From: Candidatus Auribacterota bacterium
GTDB lineage: Bacteria > Auribacterota > Tritonobacteria > UBA1439
NCBI GenBank assembly: GCA_026392015.1
Contig: JAPLCW010000165.1
Location: 1-63,111 of the forward strand
Direction of reading: 5' to 3'
DNA: 63,111 bases
Under the pieces are notes generated by a model. It searched no databases. It was given only the letters and a program-made list of their open reading frames with translations, and had not been told where the DNA came from. A program made the translations under genes and the position numbers. Below are positions 7,871-17,003 of the stretch, piece by piece (the first letter of the stretch is position 1; each line of letters begins with the position of its first letter).

Positions 7871-9034
7871 ATGAAGAGGACGCACAGGATGAGAGAGGCT
7901 ATCGCGGAACTACCTGACTGGATGCGCAAGAAGAAGTGCCCCCATAAGAACAAGTATCTCTCAGGCAAAAGGATATTGCCAAAGGGGATCACGGGGCGCG
8001 AGAAGCTCGCCGACCTCGTCAATGATACGTTCCTCGCCTACAACTCCGCTCGACTCCGTGAGGGGTGCAGGCTCTTTGTGGAGAAGATGCTCGAACGGGA
8101 CGTGACCGTCGGGATGAGTGTGGCCGGCGCGCTCACACCCGCAGGGCTCGGCTGCTCCTGCATTGTCCCGCTCGTCAAGGCGGGCTTTGTGGACTGGATC
8201 GTCGCCACGGGCGCGAACCTTTACCACGACCTCCACTTCGCTTTCAATCTCCCACTCCACGTCGGGAGCCACCTTGTGGATGACGGCGACCTCAGGAAGA
8301 ACGATGTTGTCAGGATCTACGATGTCCTTCTCGGCTATACGGACTGCCTGATGGCGACGGATGATATACTCCGAGGCATCCTGGTGCAGCCGGAGTTTCA
8401 AAAAGAGATGGGAACGGGGGAGTTGCATTATCTTTTGGGGAGATACGCCGCCGAGTGGGAACACAAGATGGGATTCAAGGATGTCTCCGTTCTCGCCGCC
8501 GCGTATCGCTGCGGTGTTCCGGTCTATACCTCCTCTCCCGGCGACTCCACCATCGGAATGAACATCGCGGGAGTGGAACTCCGCGGCAACAAGCTCCGCC
8601 TGAACCCCTCGATCGACGTGAATGAGACGACCTCGTTTGTCCTTGCAGCGAAGAGGGGAGGAGGGAAGAGCGCAGTGGTCTTGATGGGCGGCGGCAGCCC
8701 GAAGAACTTCATGCTCCAGACAGAACCCCAGATCCAGGAAGTCCTTCGCATCAAGGAAGTCGGGCAGGATTACTTCTTCCAGGTTACGGATGCTCGCCCC
8801 GACACCGGGGGCCTTTCCGGCGCCACTCCCCACGAGGCGGTGAGCTGGGGTAAGGTTGATCCGAGCAGACTTCCCGACGCGGTGGTTTGCTATACAGACA
8901 CGACGATTGCCCTGCCAATCTTCACGCACTATGCCCTTGCAAACCATAAGAAACGCTCCCTCAAACGACTTTACGACAGGAGGGCGGAAATGATGAAGGC
9001 GCTCGTACGCGAATATTTCGCCCACAATAAATAG
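7871..9034 (+). CDS. Deoxyhypusine synthase-like protein (polyamine aminobutyl/aminopropyl transfer)
   Basis: A 387-aa member of the deoxyhypusine synthase family. In eukaryotes and archaea the family moves an aminobutyl group from spermidine to a lysine of eIF5A; bacteria lack eIF5A, and bacterial members are thought to act on free amines (for example to make homospermidine). The NAD-binding core shows [22 protein letters not shown] and [11 protein letters not shown]. The enzyme-imine lysine is preserved as K278 in MGGGSPKNF, so catalysis is expected. The start has GGAAAGGAAA just upstream. Its placement right after a fold-III decarboxylase supports a small-polyamine role; product identity is inference. 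Confidence 0.88.
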   Translation: MKRTHRMREAIAELPDWMRKKKCPHKNKYLSGKRILPKGITGREKLADLVNDTFLAYNSARLREGCRLFVEKMLERDVTVGMSVAGALTPAGLGCSCIVPLVKAGFVDWIVATGANLYHDLHFAFNLPLHVGSHLVDDGDLRKNDVVRIYDVLLGYTDCLMATDDILRGILVQPEFQKEMGTGELHYLLGRYAAEWEHKMGFKDVSVLAAAYRCGVPVYTSSPGDSTIGMNIAGVELRGNKLRLNPSIDVNETTSFVLAAKRGGGKSAVVLMGGGSPKNFMLQTEPQIQEVLRIKEVGQDYFFQVTDARPDTGGLSGATPHEAVSWGKVDPSRLPDAVVCYTDTTIALPIFTHYALANHKKRSLKRLYDRRAEMMKALVREYFAHNK

Positions 9035-9271
9035 TGGTTAAAAGGTGGAACCGCGGATTATGCGGATTTCGCGGATTACATCGGCTTGAAGCAAGTCAAA
9101 TGCTGCCGAGATGCGGGATGGCCGGTATGCAGTTTTGCTATTCGTATTTTAACCTTGGGGTTTGTTTTGTCATTTGAATTTTGTCATTTGTTGTTCTTTT
9201 GCTTCCGGCGTTCCAGTGATACAAAGGCCCCCGTCGGCCTCTCATGGGGGTCTCTCCATGCCCTGTCTGTT
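9035..9271. repeat. Gene-free stretch with filler repeats before wzm
   Basis: AACCGCGGATTATGCGGATT near 9050 is one arm of the AACCGCGGATT family. The stretch at about 9155-9200 reads GTTTTGTCATTTGAATTTTG, the reverse of the AAATGACAAAATTCAAATG-type filler. No gene is recognised. The promoter of the export operon follows. Confidence 0.5.
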
Positions 9272-9300
9272 TTGACAAAACCTCCGTGGTGTGACATACT
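9272..9300 (+). promoter_or_regulatory. Sigma70-type promoter of the glycan-export operon
   Basis: A perfect -35 box TTGACA (9272-9277), exactly 17 bp, then CATACT (9295-9300, 4/6). The expected start near 9307 gives a leader of about 36 nt to the wzm ATG. It is the first good promoter ahead of the long plus-strand run and may drive wzm, wzt and the following genes. Confidence 0.6.
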
Positions 9301-9342
9301 TTCAACTTCAATCTGAGGGTATTCGATGTGGGGTAAGAAACC

Positions 9343-10137
9343 ATGCTGCGCAATAGAGCAAGGTATTTTGAACTTATCAAGGTTCTTGGATTCACCGACT
9401 TCAAGCTCCGCTTCAGCACATCTGTTTTAGGATATGTCTGGTCGGTGCTCAAGCCGCTCGGCATTTTCTTTGTTCTCTATATGGTGTTCGGCACATTCAT
9501 CCTTCGTGGCGCTGACCCGCGCTACAAGGATAAGCTCCTCCTCGGGCTCTTTATCTGGAGCTATTTTGCGGAGGCCAGCACGGCGGGGATCCAGTCGCTG
9601 CTCGGCAAGTCGCACATCATCGGCAAGATCTATTTTCCTCGCTCCATCGCGGTGCTCGCGACCTCGCTCAACTACTTCCTCACTTTTATGATCAACCTGG
9701 GTGTCGTGATGGTCTTTTTCCTTATAGACGGCGTGGGATTCACTCGATACTCCCTGCTCTTCCCGCTCTACATTGCCGAGGTGTACATGATTGTGCTCGG
9801 GGTTTCCTTCCTCCTCAGTGTGACGTACCTCAGGTTTCGGGATCTGGTGGAGATATGGACGATTATAATCACCGCAGGATTCTATGCGACGCCGATCATC
9901 TACCCGATCGAAATGGTTGCATGGAAATACCAGAAGCTGCTCTTCCTTAATCCAATCACCTTTATCGTCGAATACTCAAAACGGGTCCTGGTAGAGGGGC
10001 GCATACTCGACGCCGCGGGCAGCGCCACGACATTCCTGATCGGGAACTGCATCATATTCATGGAGAGCGTGCTCGTGCTGCTTATTGGATTTCTTGTGTT
10101 TCGTAAGAGGGCGCCCCGCGCGGCGGAGTATTTGTAA
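9343..10137 (+). CDS. wzm: ABC-2 polysaccharide exporter permease (Wzm type)
   Basis: Integral membrane half of an ABC exporter that moves lipid-linked O-antigen or similar glycan across the inner membrane. The 264-aa length is the family norm. Six hydrophobic segments are visible, with the ABC-2 marks LGYVWSVLKPL (after the first amphipathic stretch) and FYATPIIYPIEMV (residues about 182-195) ahead of NPITFIVEYSKRVLVEG. Its ATPase partner lies 102 bp downstream. The two imply ABC-dependent rather than Wzx/Wzy-dependent export; no clear Wzx or Wzy is in the window. Confidence 0.9.
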   Translation: MLRNRARYFELIKVLGFTDFKLRFSTSVLGYVWSVLKPLGIFFVLYMVFGTFILRGADPRYKDKLLLGLFIWSYFAEASTAGIQSLLGKSHIIGKIYFPRSIAVLATSLNYFLTFMINLGVVMVFFLIDGVGFTRYSLLFPLYIAEVYMIVLGVSFLLSVTYLRFRDLVEIWTIIITAGFYATPIIYPIEMVAWKYQKLLFLNPITFIVEYSKRVLVEGRILDAAGSATTFLIGNCIIFMESVLVLLIGFLVFRKRAPRAAEYL

Positions 10138-10239
10138 GAATTGGCGCGTAACCACAGAGGAGAGATTGGGTGAAGTGATAAGAGTACAGGCGGAGGCAAT
10201 CCGCTTTCACCCTTACACTTTAAACCTTACACTGAAGTT

Positions 10240-11511
10240 ATGATACAGGCGCGCGATATTTCAAAAAAATTTTTAATACCGCACGAAAAGAGAGTGACGC
10301 TCCGCGAACACGTGCTCGGCTTTTTGCTCGGCAGGACGATGGGCTTCGAGCCGCTCCACGCCCTGCGCGGGATAAGTTTCGAAGTCCACAAGGGGGAGTT
10401 TTTCAGCATCATCGGGAAGAACGGCAGCGGCAAGTCCACACTGCTGAAGATACTCGCGAGCATCTACGCCCCCGACAGCGGAGGGGTCATGCTCAACGGG
10501 ACGGTCTCTCCGTTCCTGGAGCTGGGGATCGGCTTCACCCCCGATCTCACCGCGCGGGACAACGTGTTCCTGAGCGCAACGGTGCTGGGCTTGCGCCGGA
10601 GGGAAATCGAGGCTCTCTACGATGACATCATTTCCTTCGCCGAGCTGGAGCGGTTCCAGGACCAGGCGTTGAAGAATTTTTCCTCGGGGATGAAGGTGAG
10701 GCTCGCATTCTCCGTTGCGTTCATGGCGGATGCGGATATCCTCCTTATTGACGAGGTGCTCGCCGTGGGCGATGCAAGCTTTCAGCAGAAGTGCTACGAC
10801 GTCTTCAGGCGTCTCAAGAGAGAGGGAAAAACCATTATTTTCGTGAGCCACAGCATGGGAGACGTGAAGGAATTCTCGGATAGGGTGATGCTGCTCCACG
10901 AGGGGCGGGTCGTGAGCGTCGGAGAGCCGGAAAAGGTGATTCACGACTACCAGCTCCTTACCGCTCATGAGGACGAGAAACGGCTGATACCGAAAGAGCG
11001 GCTCCCGCAGCGCGCCGTGGCCGAACAGCAAAAAGGCTTCACTCCTCCCTCCGACGAAAAGCGATGGGGGAACGGCTGGGCGAGAGTGACGCGCATGGTC
11101 CTCTCTGATGCCGCGGGAAAAGAGAAGCATGTCTACGCCACCGGAGAACCTTTGCGGATGAGGATATATATAAAGAGAGAAAACCCGCTCCTGGAGACGG
11201 CAAAGGTATGCGTGGCGATACATCGGGCGGACGGGGTCAATGTCCTGGAAACATGCTCCGATCCCGTATCCTGGCGCGCCTCCCGGGAGCAGGATTCGGA
11301 GCGCAGCATAGAGCTGGAATTTCCGCGGCTTGAGCTTCTGGGCGCAACGTATTATTGTGACGTGGCCCTGATGCCGGAGGGCGGGAATGAGCCGTATGAC
11401 TTTATCAAGGGATGTTGCAGTATCCGCATATATCAGGATAACACCACTCTCTATCGGGATTTCAAGGGGATAAGCTACATGCCTCACGTGTGGAATGTGC
11501 GGGAGCGGTAA
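10240..11511 (+). CDS. wzt: ABC polysaccharide exporter ATPase with carbohydrate-binding tail (Wzt type)
   Basis: ATPase half of the glycan exporter. Nucleotide-binding domain (about 1-250): Walker A GKNGSGKST near residues 66-74, signature NFSSGMKVRL, Walker B ILLIDEVLAVGD, and H-loop VSHS. Residues about 270-423 form an extra beta-rich domain (WGNGWARVTRMVLSD...YATGEPLRMRIYI), which matches the Wzt C-terminal domain that in other bacteria reads the capped end of the chain. That implies an end-modified polymer; methyltransferases later in the island could supply a cap. The 102 bp before it hold only short filler. Confidence 0.92.
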   Translation: MIQARDISKKFLIPHEKRVTLREHVLGFLLGRTMGFEPLHALRGISFEVHKGEFFSIIGKNGSGKSTLLKILASIYAPDSGGVMLNGTVSPFLELGIGFTPDLTARDNVFLSATVLGLRRREIEALYDDIISFAELERFQDQALKNFSSGMKVRLAFSVAFMADADILLIDEVLAVGDASFQQKCYDVFRRLKREGKTIIFVSHSMGDVKEFSDRVMLLHEGRVVSVGEPEKVIHDYQLLTAHEDEKRLIPKERLPQRAVAEQQKGFTPPSDEKRWGNGWARVTRMVLSDAAGKEKHVYATGEPLRMRIYIKRENPLLETAKVCVAIHRADGVNVLETCSDPVSWRASREQDSERSIELEFPRLELLGATYYCDVALMPEGGNEPYDFIKGCCSIRIYQDNTTLYRDFKGISYMPHVWNVRER

Positions 11512-11542
11512 GCGATAAGCCGTAAGCGATAAAGAAACGGGT

Positions 11543-12502
11543 ATGCCCAAAAAAATATTTGTCACGGGGGGGGCGGGGTTCATAGGAAGCAACCTCTGTG
11601 CGTTTTTGATCGGCAGGGGATATGGTGTCACCGCCTACGATAACCTCCTTCTCGGCCGGAGAGAATTCCTGGACAAGCTAAAGAAGAATCCGCACTTTGC
11701 GTTCGTCGAAGCCGATCTCCTGGACAGATCGCGGCTCATGAAGGAAATTTCAGGCCACGATCTTGTATTTCATATGGCGGCCAATTCGGATATCAGCCAT
11801 GGAGCGGAGCACACCGATGTTGACCTCAACCTCGGGACCATCGCCACCTACAATGTGCTCGAGGTGATGAGGATGAACGACATCAGGGAGATCGTCTTTG
11901 CCTCTACGTCCGCGGTGTACGGCGACACTCCCCGCGTGGTTCCCACCCCCGAGGATTACGGCCCGCTCTTCCCCATATCGTTTTATGGCGCCAGCAAGCT
12001 TGCCTGCGAAGCGCTCATCAGTGCGTTTTGCCACAACTATGGGATAAGGGCATGGATCTACCGGTTTGCCAATATCATCGGCCGCAACGGAACGCACGGC
12101 GCGGCATTCGATTTTGTGGCTCGGTTGCGCGCCGACCCCGCCAGGCTGAAGGTTCTTGGAGACGGCGCCCAGGCGAAGCCGTACCTTCATGTGGATGAGT
12201 GCATCGAGGGGATGTGGTTCGGATATGAGAAGGCGAAAGAAGATCTGAACTTATTTAATCTCTCCGCCGAGGGGGCAACCGCCGTCAGGAAAATTGCGGA
12301 GCTCGTGATAGGGGAGACGGGGCTGTCGGGCGCGCGCATAGAGTTTACGGGGGGAAAGAGGGGATGGCCGGGTGACGTGACGCAGGTCCGTCTTGACGGA
12401 CGAAAAATGGCCGATCTCGGCTGGCGGCCGCACCTGACGTCGGATGATGCGGTGGGGCGGGGCGTGAGAGAGCTCGTGGTGCAGTACTACGGGAGGCGCT
12501 AG
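11543..12502 (+). CDS. NAD-dependent nucleotide-sugar epimerase/dehydratase (SDR)
   Basis: Extended short-chain dehydrogenase of 319 aa acting on a nucleotide sugar. It has the NAD motif TGGAGFIGSN (residues 8-17), a Ser in ASTSAVYGD, and the catalytic pair Y148 and K152 in YGASK. NIIGRNGTHGAAFDFVARL is the usual substrate-binding region of UDP-glucose 4-epimerase relatives. It is 2 bp from hddC, so co-translation is likely. The exact substrate is not fixed: UDP-glucose/galactose 4-epimerase activity is the default, but a GDP-heptose-modifying role fits the neighbours. Confidence 0.85.
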   Translation: MPKKIFVTGGAGFIGSNLCAFLIGRGYGVTAYDNLLLGRREFLDKLKKNPHFAFVEADLLDRSRLMKEISGHDLVFHMAANSDISHGAEHTDVDLNLGTIATYNVLEVMRMNDIREIVFASTSAVYGDTPRVVPTPEDYGPLFPISFYGASKLACEALISAFCHNYGIRAWIYRFANIIGRNGTHGAAFDFVARLRADPARLKVLGDGAQAKPYLHVDECIEGMWFGYEKAKEDLNLFNLSAEGATAVRKIAELVIGETGLSGARIEFTGGKRGWPGDVTQVRLDGRKMADLGWRPHLTSDDAVGRGVRELVVQYYGRR

Positions 12503-12504
12503 AG

Positions 12505-13230
12505 GTGCAATTCATCATCCTCGCAGGCGGACTGGGGACACGGTTACTCCCCCGGACACTCACTGTCCCCAAACCCATGGTCCCGCTTCTCGGGAAACCG
12601 TACCTCTCCTACCAGCTCGACTACCTGAGAAGACAGGGCGTGCAGGAAGTTCTCCTGCTCGTCGGTCACCTCGGCGAACAGATCATCCGCTACTTCGGCG
12701 GCGGCGAATCCACGGGCATACGGGTGGACTATTCGCGCGAGGAAACGCTCCTCGGGACGGGGGGGGCGCTCAAGCGTGCGGAAGCGAAGATCAAGGATGA
12801 TTTTTTCGTGATTTATGGTGATTCTTTTTTGCCGATCGATTATGCTGATTTTGAGGCGGAGTTTAGAGAATCCCGTGCTGAGGGGATGATCGCGGTGTAC
12901 CGCGATCCCGCCGGGCTCACCACGGTAAAGGGGAACGTCGCGCTATCCGCCCAAGGCCTCGTCATTCGCTATGAGAAAAGGGTATCGTCGCCCGACCTCA
13001 TCTGCGTAGAAGCGGGTGTACTCGCATTCCGGCAAAAGGTGTTGCAGCGCATCCTGCCCGGGAAAGTCGTCTCTCTTGAAAACGACATTTATCAGGAACT
13101 CATCAAGGAAGGAAAGCTCGCGGGGTACGTCACCCGAGAGCGCTTTTTTGATATTGGTACGGAGTCGCGCATCCGAGATATGGAGGCATGGCTGAAAAAT
13201 GATCATCTCAAGAACGCCCTTCCGCATTAG
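12505..13230 (+). CDS. hddC: D-glycero-alpha-D-manno-heptose 1-phosphate guanylyltransferase-like
   Basis: Sugar-1-phosphate nucleotidyltransferase of 241 aa. It has the signature LAGGLGTRLLPRTLTVPKPMVP (residues about 6-27), GTGGALKRA, and a metal-binding Asp in IYGDSFLPIDY. On its own the fold could fit several sugars, but the kinase and isomerase genes directly after it match the GDP-heptose pathway, so HddC is the likely role. The GTG start at 12505 is preceded by GGGAGG (12491-12496). Its last 32 bases overlap hddA in another frame. Confidence 0.8.
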   Translation: MQFIILAGGLGTRLLPRTLTVPKPMVPLLGKPYLSYQLDYLRRQGVQEVLLLVGHLGEQIIRYFGGGESTGIRVDYSREETLLGTGGALKRAEAKIKDDFFVIYGDSFLPIDYADFEAEFRESRAEGMIAVYRDPAGLTTVKGNVALSAQGLVIRYEKRVSSPDLICVEAGVLAFRQKVLQRILPGKVVSLENDIYQELIKEGKLAGYVTRERFFDIGTESRIRDMEAWLKNDHLKNALPH

Positions 13231-14182
13231 CTTCGTCGGTGGCGGGACAGATCTCAAGGTATTCTACCGCCGCACGTACGGGGCGGTGACGAGCGCCTCC
13301 ATTGACAAGTATATGTACATCACCGTCAACCGCCTGCCCAGTTACTTCAACTACAGGATTCGCGTAAGCTATTCCCAAACCGAGAATGTGAAAACTGTCA
13401 AAGAGATACGCCATCCGATCGTTCGGGAGTCGCTCAAGATGGTAGGTGTGAACGGGGGAGTGGAGATACACTCGATGGCGGATATCCCCTCCCGGACGGG
13501 TTTGGGATCTTCGAGCAGTTTCACGGTCGGGCTCCTCAACGCGCTCCATGCGTTCAAGGGAGAGTATGCCTCTGCCGAGCAGCTCGCCCGCGAAGCGTGT
13601 GCAATCGAAATTGATATTCTGCGGGAGCCCATCGGCAAGCAGGACCAGTACATCGCCGCCTACGGGGGACTCAACTACATCAGGTTCAATCCCGATGAGA
13701 CAGTGTACGTTGACCCGATCATCTGCTCTCCCGAGACTCGCGGGGCGCTCTTCGGGAATATGATGGTGTTTTTCACCGGCTGGTCGAGGCCTGCATCATC
13801 GGTTCTGAAGGAGCAGAAAAAAATCACCGCAAGTAAAATCGAGGTACTGACGAAGATGCGCGATCTCACGAAGGATCTGAACAGTGTTCTCTCGTCGGGT
13901 AAAAAGCTCGACCGGTTCGGGCAGATCCTGCAGGAGAACTGGATGCTCAAGCGCGAACTCGTACACGGTATCAGCAATCCGGAGATCGATGTCTATTATG
14001 AGAAGGCGCGCCGGGCCGGGGCACTGGGGGGAAAAATCCTGGGGGCAGGGGGGGGCGGTTTCCTCCTCTTCTATGTTGAGAAGAAGAACCAGAACCGCGT
14101 GCGGCAGGCGTTGGGAGGCCTCATGGAGGTGAAAATCAATTTTGAGCCGCAGGGGTCGAAAATTATTTATGTAGGAGGGTGA
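13199..14182 (+). CDS. hddA: D-glycero-alpha-D-manno-heptose 7-phosphate kinase
   Basis: GHMP-family kinase of 327 aa that phosphorylates heptose 7-phosphate at C1 with ATP. Family marks: opening MIISRTPFRISFVGGGTDL, the ATP loop PSRTGLGSSSSFTVG (near residues 98-112), a second conserved segment GKQDQYIAAYGGLN, and KILGAGGGGFLLFY near the C-terminus. The opening with RISFVGGGTD is very characteristic of HddA. It overlaps hddC by 32 bases and gmhA follows 2 bases after its stop. The 1,7-bisphosphate phosphatase (GmhB) is not seen in the window. Confidence 0.88.
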   Translation: MIISRTPFRISFVGGGTDLKVFYRRTYGAVTSASIDKYMYITVNRLPSYFNYRIRVSYSQTENVKTVKEIRHPIVRESLKMVGVNGGVEIHSMADIPSRTGLGSSSSFTVGLLNALHAFKGEYASAEQLAREACAIEIDILREPIGKQDQYIAAYGGLNYIRFNPDETVYVDPIICSPETRGALFGNMMVFFTGWSRPASSVLKEQKKITASKIEVLTKMRDLTKDLNSVLSSGKKLDRFGQILQENWMLKRELVHGISNPEIDVYYEKARRAGALGGKILGAGGGGFLLFYVEKKNQNRVRQALGGLMEVKINFEPQGSKIIYVGG

Positions 14183-14184
14183 TA

Positions 14185-14931
14185 ATGAAATCCCAAAGCG
14201 GAAGCCAAATCCCAAATCCCAAACCCCGAATCCCAAAGCGGAAGCCAAATGTCAAATCCCAAATCCCGAAGAAAATCCCAAATCCCAAATTTCAAATTTC
14301 AAATACCCAATGGCAAAATAATGTGGAGAAGGCATTTTTAGAGGCGGGGTCGTGCGCGGAGTATGCGCGGAATTACTTTCATTACCTGTCCGAACTCTTC
14401 CAGAAAATAGATCGCAGGGCCATACAGAAGGTTGCGGTGCTTTTTGACGAGGCGCGGAGAGGCGGGAAGCAGATTATTTTTATGGGCAACGGGGGGAGCG
14501 CGGCAACCGCCTCGCACTTTGCCAACGACCTTGCCAAGGGCGCGCGCGTAAAAGACAAGGCGCCGTTCAAGGCACTCAGCATCGCCGACAACGTCTCTCT
14601 CATCACCGCCCTCGCGAACGATGACGGATACGAGAGTATCTTCGTCGAGCAACTCAGGAATATTCTCAATGCGGGCGACGTGGTGGTGGGGATTTCCGCG
14701 AGCGGCAACTCACCCAATGTCCTCAAGGCGATCGAATACGCGAATGAGCGTGGCGCCGTCACCGTGGGACTCACAGGGTTCTCGGGAGGAAGACTGAAGG
14801 AGATTGCGCGACAGTATGTCCATGTCGTTACCCCGAAGGGCGAGTATGGCCCGGTGGAGGATATTCATATGATTCTGGACCACCTGGTCACCACCTATCT
14901 GAGGATGACGCTTGAACGGGAAGGTCGCTGA
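14185..14931 (+). CDS. gmhA: Sedoheptulose 7-phosphate isomerase with repeat-derived N-terminal extension
   Basis: SIS-domain phosphoheptose isomerase, first step of ADP/GDP-heptose formation. Core marks: GNGGSAATASHFANDLAKGAR (phosphate binding) and EDIHMILDHLV with the catalytic His. The family normally starts near the segment EYARNYFHYLSELFQKID, but here the only well-placed start (ATG 14185, with TAGGAGG at 14172-14178) lies about 46 codons upstream. Those codons are simple filler (AATCCCAAATCCC type) read in frame, giving a Pro/Lys/Ser/Gln-rich tail. GTG at 14323 is the alternative, with no ribosome site. The core is complete and likely active. Confidence 0.88.
   Translation: MKSQSGSQIPNPKPRIPKRKPNVKSQIPKKIPNPKFQISNTQWQNNVEKAFLEAGSCAEYARNYFHYLSELFQKIDRRAIQKVAVLFDEARRGGKQIIFMGNGGSAATASHFANDLAKGARVKDKAPFKALSIADNVSLITALANDDGYESIFVEQLRNILNAGDVVVGISASGNSPNVLKAIEYANERGAVTVGLTGFSGGRLKEIARQYVHVVTPKGEYGPVEDIHMILDHLVTTYLRMTLEREGR
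14190..14316. repeat. AATCCCAAAT-type simple filler inside gmhA 5' end
   Basis: About 125 bases made of variations on CCAAATCCCAAATCC and TTTCAAATTTCAAATACC, including the 18-base unit CCCAAAGCGGAAGCCAAA that occurs twice (near 14192 and 14233). It is a low-complexity filler of the type common between genes in environmental genomes, here placed between the ribosome site and the conserved part of gmhA. Confidence 0.7.
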
Positions 14932-14937
14932 GCTGCC

Positions 14938-16221
14938 ATGGCGCTAGGTATTTTGGGAGGGGGCCTCACCGGTCTTTCGCTGGCTCGATGCTACGGCGGG
15001 GACTGCGAGGTTCTGGAGAAAGACTCCGTGTGCGGCGGCCTCTGCCGCACGGTGGAGAAAAACGGGTACACATACGATTGCGGCGGGCACATCATTTTTT
15101 CGAAGGACAAAGAAATCCTCGATTTAATGGCCGCTCTCCTCGGCGATAACAAGGTGCGCTACCGCAGGAATAACAGGATCTGGTTCAAGGAACGGTTCGT
15201 AAAATATCCTTTTGAGAACGACCTCGCGGCACTCCCGAAAGAGGATACCTACGACTGCCTCTACCAGTTTCTCACCCGGGATTATCCCGAGCCGAAGAAC
15301 TTTAATGAGTGGTGTTACCATCGCTTTGGGAAGGGGATTGCGGAGCGCTACCTTATTCCCTATAGCGAGAAAATATGGAATATTCAGGCGGAAAAGATGG
15401 GACTGGAATGGGTCGGCGGCAGGATCCCGGATCCTCCGCTTGAAGATGTTCTCAAGTCGGCCTTGGGTATCGAGACGGAGGGATACACCCATCAGCTCCA
15501 TTTTTATTACCCGAGGAGAGGGGGGATTGAAGCCCTCGTTCACGCGATCGGGGCCGATGTGAAGAACATTGAAACAAATTTCCACGTCAGGAAAGTGAAG
15601 AGGAGAAACGGCGCATGGATTGTTTCGGACGGCAAGAGGGAGCGCCGTTATGACCGGATAGTCTCCACAATCCCCATTCCCGATCTGATCGATGCGTTGG
15701 ACGATGTGCCGGGAGGGGTTCGGGAAGCGGTGCAGGGTCTCCGCTATAATTCACTTATCTGCGTGATGATCGCTTCCCGATCCGAGAAACCGTCCGACAA
15801 ATTTGCCGTCTATTTCCCGCAGCGGGAGCTCAAATTTCACAGGGTATGTTTCTACGACTACTTCGGAGAGAGCTGCGTTCCCCCGAAAAGGTCTTCGGCG
15901 GTGGCGGAGATCACGGTGAACAAGGGAGACGGGACCTTTGAGATGAGCGATGGAGAGCTCGTGGAGCACGTGATCCGGGGGCTTGAGAAGGAGGGATTCA
16001 TCAGGAGGAGCGATGTGTGCGAAACAGACGTAATCCGCCGCCGGTATGCCTACGTCGTGAATGACCTGAACTACAGCCGTTCCCTGAAGGTTATTCATGA
16101 TTTTGCCAGGGAGAACGGCATTGTACTCTGCGGCCGCTTCTCCGAGTGGAAATATCTCAATATGGACACCTGCATCCGGTCGGCGATGGACGTGGCGCAG
16201 AAACTCAAGGGTGAGAAATGA
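14938..16221 (+). CDS. FAD-dependent oxidoreductase/mutase-like protein (amine-oxidase fold)
   Basis: A 427-aa flavoprotein. The FAD-binding dinucleotide fold opens at residue 3 (LGILGGGLTGLSLARCY), followed by LEKDSVCGGLCRT and DCGGHIIF. The order resembles UDP-galactopyranose mutase and protoporphyrinogen-oxidase-like proteins found in O-antigen clusters. KYPFENDLAALP and RYLIPYSEKIWN also fit that group. It may change the ring form or oxidation state of a sugar; the reaction cannot be named. Its stop overlaps the next GT2 start (ATGA at 16218-16221). Confidence 0.78.
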   Translation: MALGILGGGLTGLSLARCYGGDCEVLEKDSVCGGLCRTVEKNGYTYDCGGHIIFSKDKEILDLMAALLGDNKVRYRRNNRIWFKERFVKYPFENDLAALPKEDTYDCLYQFLTRDYPEPKNFNEWCYHRFGKGIAERYLIPYSEKIWNIQAEKMGLEWVGGRIPDPPLEDVLKSALGIETEGYTHQLHFYYPRRGGIEALVHAIGADVKNIETNFHVRKVKRRNGAWIVSDGKRERRYDRIVSTIPIPDLIDALDDVPGGVREAVQGLRYNSLICVMIASRSEKPSDKFAVYFPQRELKFHRVCFYDYFGESCVPPKRSSAVAEITVNKGDGTFEMSDGELVEHVIRGLEKEGFIRRSDVCETDVIRRRYAYVVNDLNYSRSLKVIHDFARENGIVLCGRFSEWKYLNMDTCIRSAMDVAQKLKGEK

Positions 16222-17003
16222 AGGCAGTTCCCCCCGTTGAAGAGACAGGAAAAATCCATCCGGTGTCCGCACTGATCCTGGTCTATAACGAAGCAGAGGT
16301 GATTGAGGAAGTTGCAGGGGGGGTGTACCGCGAAGTCGTGGCAAAGATCCCGGGCTCCGAGTTTGTGATCGCCGAGGATGGGAGCACGGACGGGACAAAA
16401 GAGATTCTCGCGCGAATTGTTCCCCAGATGCCGGGGACGCGGCTGGTCCAGGGGAAGGAGCGCAAGGGATACACGCAGGCGTACAAGGATGCATTGAAGG
16501 CGTGCCGGAACGAGTTCATCTTCCACAGCGATTCCAGTGGAAAGCACGATCCAAAAGATTTCTGGACGCTCGCAGAGAAGATCGGCAGCTACGATATGGT
16601 GATCGGCTATAAGAGCAGCCGCAAGGACCCGCGGTACAGGGTCGTTATGAGCAGGGTATTCAATATTCTCGTTTCCCGTTACTTCGGATGCCGCTTTAAG
16701 GATATCAATTCGGGTTTCCGATTGATGCGGAGAAAGGCGATCCTCCCAATTCTTGATGAGGACTGGTACATGAAGCACCTCATCAACTTTGAGTTCACCC
16801 TCCGCGTCCTCGCGCACGGCCTTCGCGTTGACGAGGTTCCCGTGACGCATCGCCCCCGCACACACGGTCCGTCACGGGGGCTGCCCCTGAAAAAGATCCC
16901 TGAAGCGATCCTCATGGCGCTGCGCACGTTTCCGAAGCTGAAGAGGAACCTGAAAGCCCATGCCGCGGCAGAATGTCAATCCTGCGCAATTAGAACCAGA
17001 TAG
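16218..17003 (+). CDS. Family 2 glycosyltransferase (dolichyl-phosphate-mannose-synthase-like)
   Basis: GT-A fold transferase of 261 aa without membrane segments. Donor-site marks are ALILVYNEAEVIEEV near residue 16, EDGSTDGTKEIL, and HSDSSGKHDP in place of the usual DxD region. INSGFRLMRRKAI is a conserved acceptor-side motif of polyprenyl-phosphate sugar synthases. It may charge a lipid carrier or extend the glycan. It is coupled to the flavoprotein gene by ATGA and is the last gene of the first export block. Confidence 0.82.
   Translation: MKAVPPVEETGKIHPVSALILVYNEAEVIEEVAGGVYREVVAKIPGSEFVIAEDGSTDGTKEILARIVPQMPGTRLVQGKERKGYTQAYKDALKACRNEFIFHSDSSGKHDPKDFWTLAEKIGSYDMVIGYKSSRKDPRYRVVMSRVFNILVSRYFGCRFKDINSGFRLMRRKAILPILDEDWYMKHLINFEFTLRVLAHGLRVDEVPVTHRPRTHGPSRGLPLKKIPEAILMALRTFPKLKRNLKAHAAAECQSCAIRTR

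Noticed and set aside
10273..11631. A 452-codon minus-strand frame
   Set aside because: Shadow of wzt, which has all ATPase motifs.
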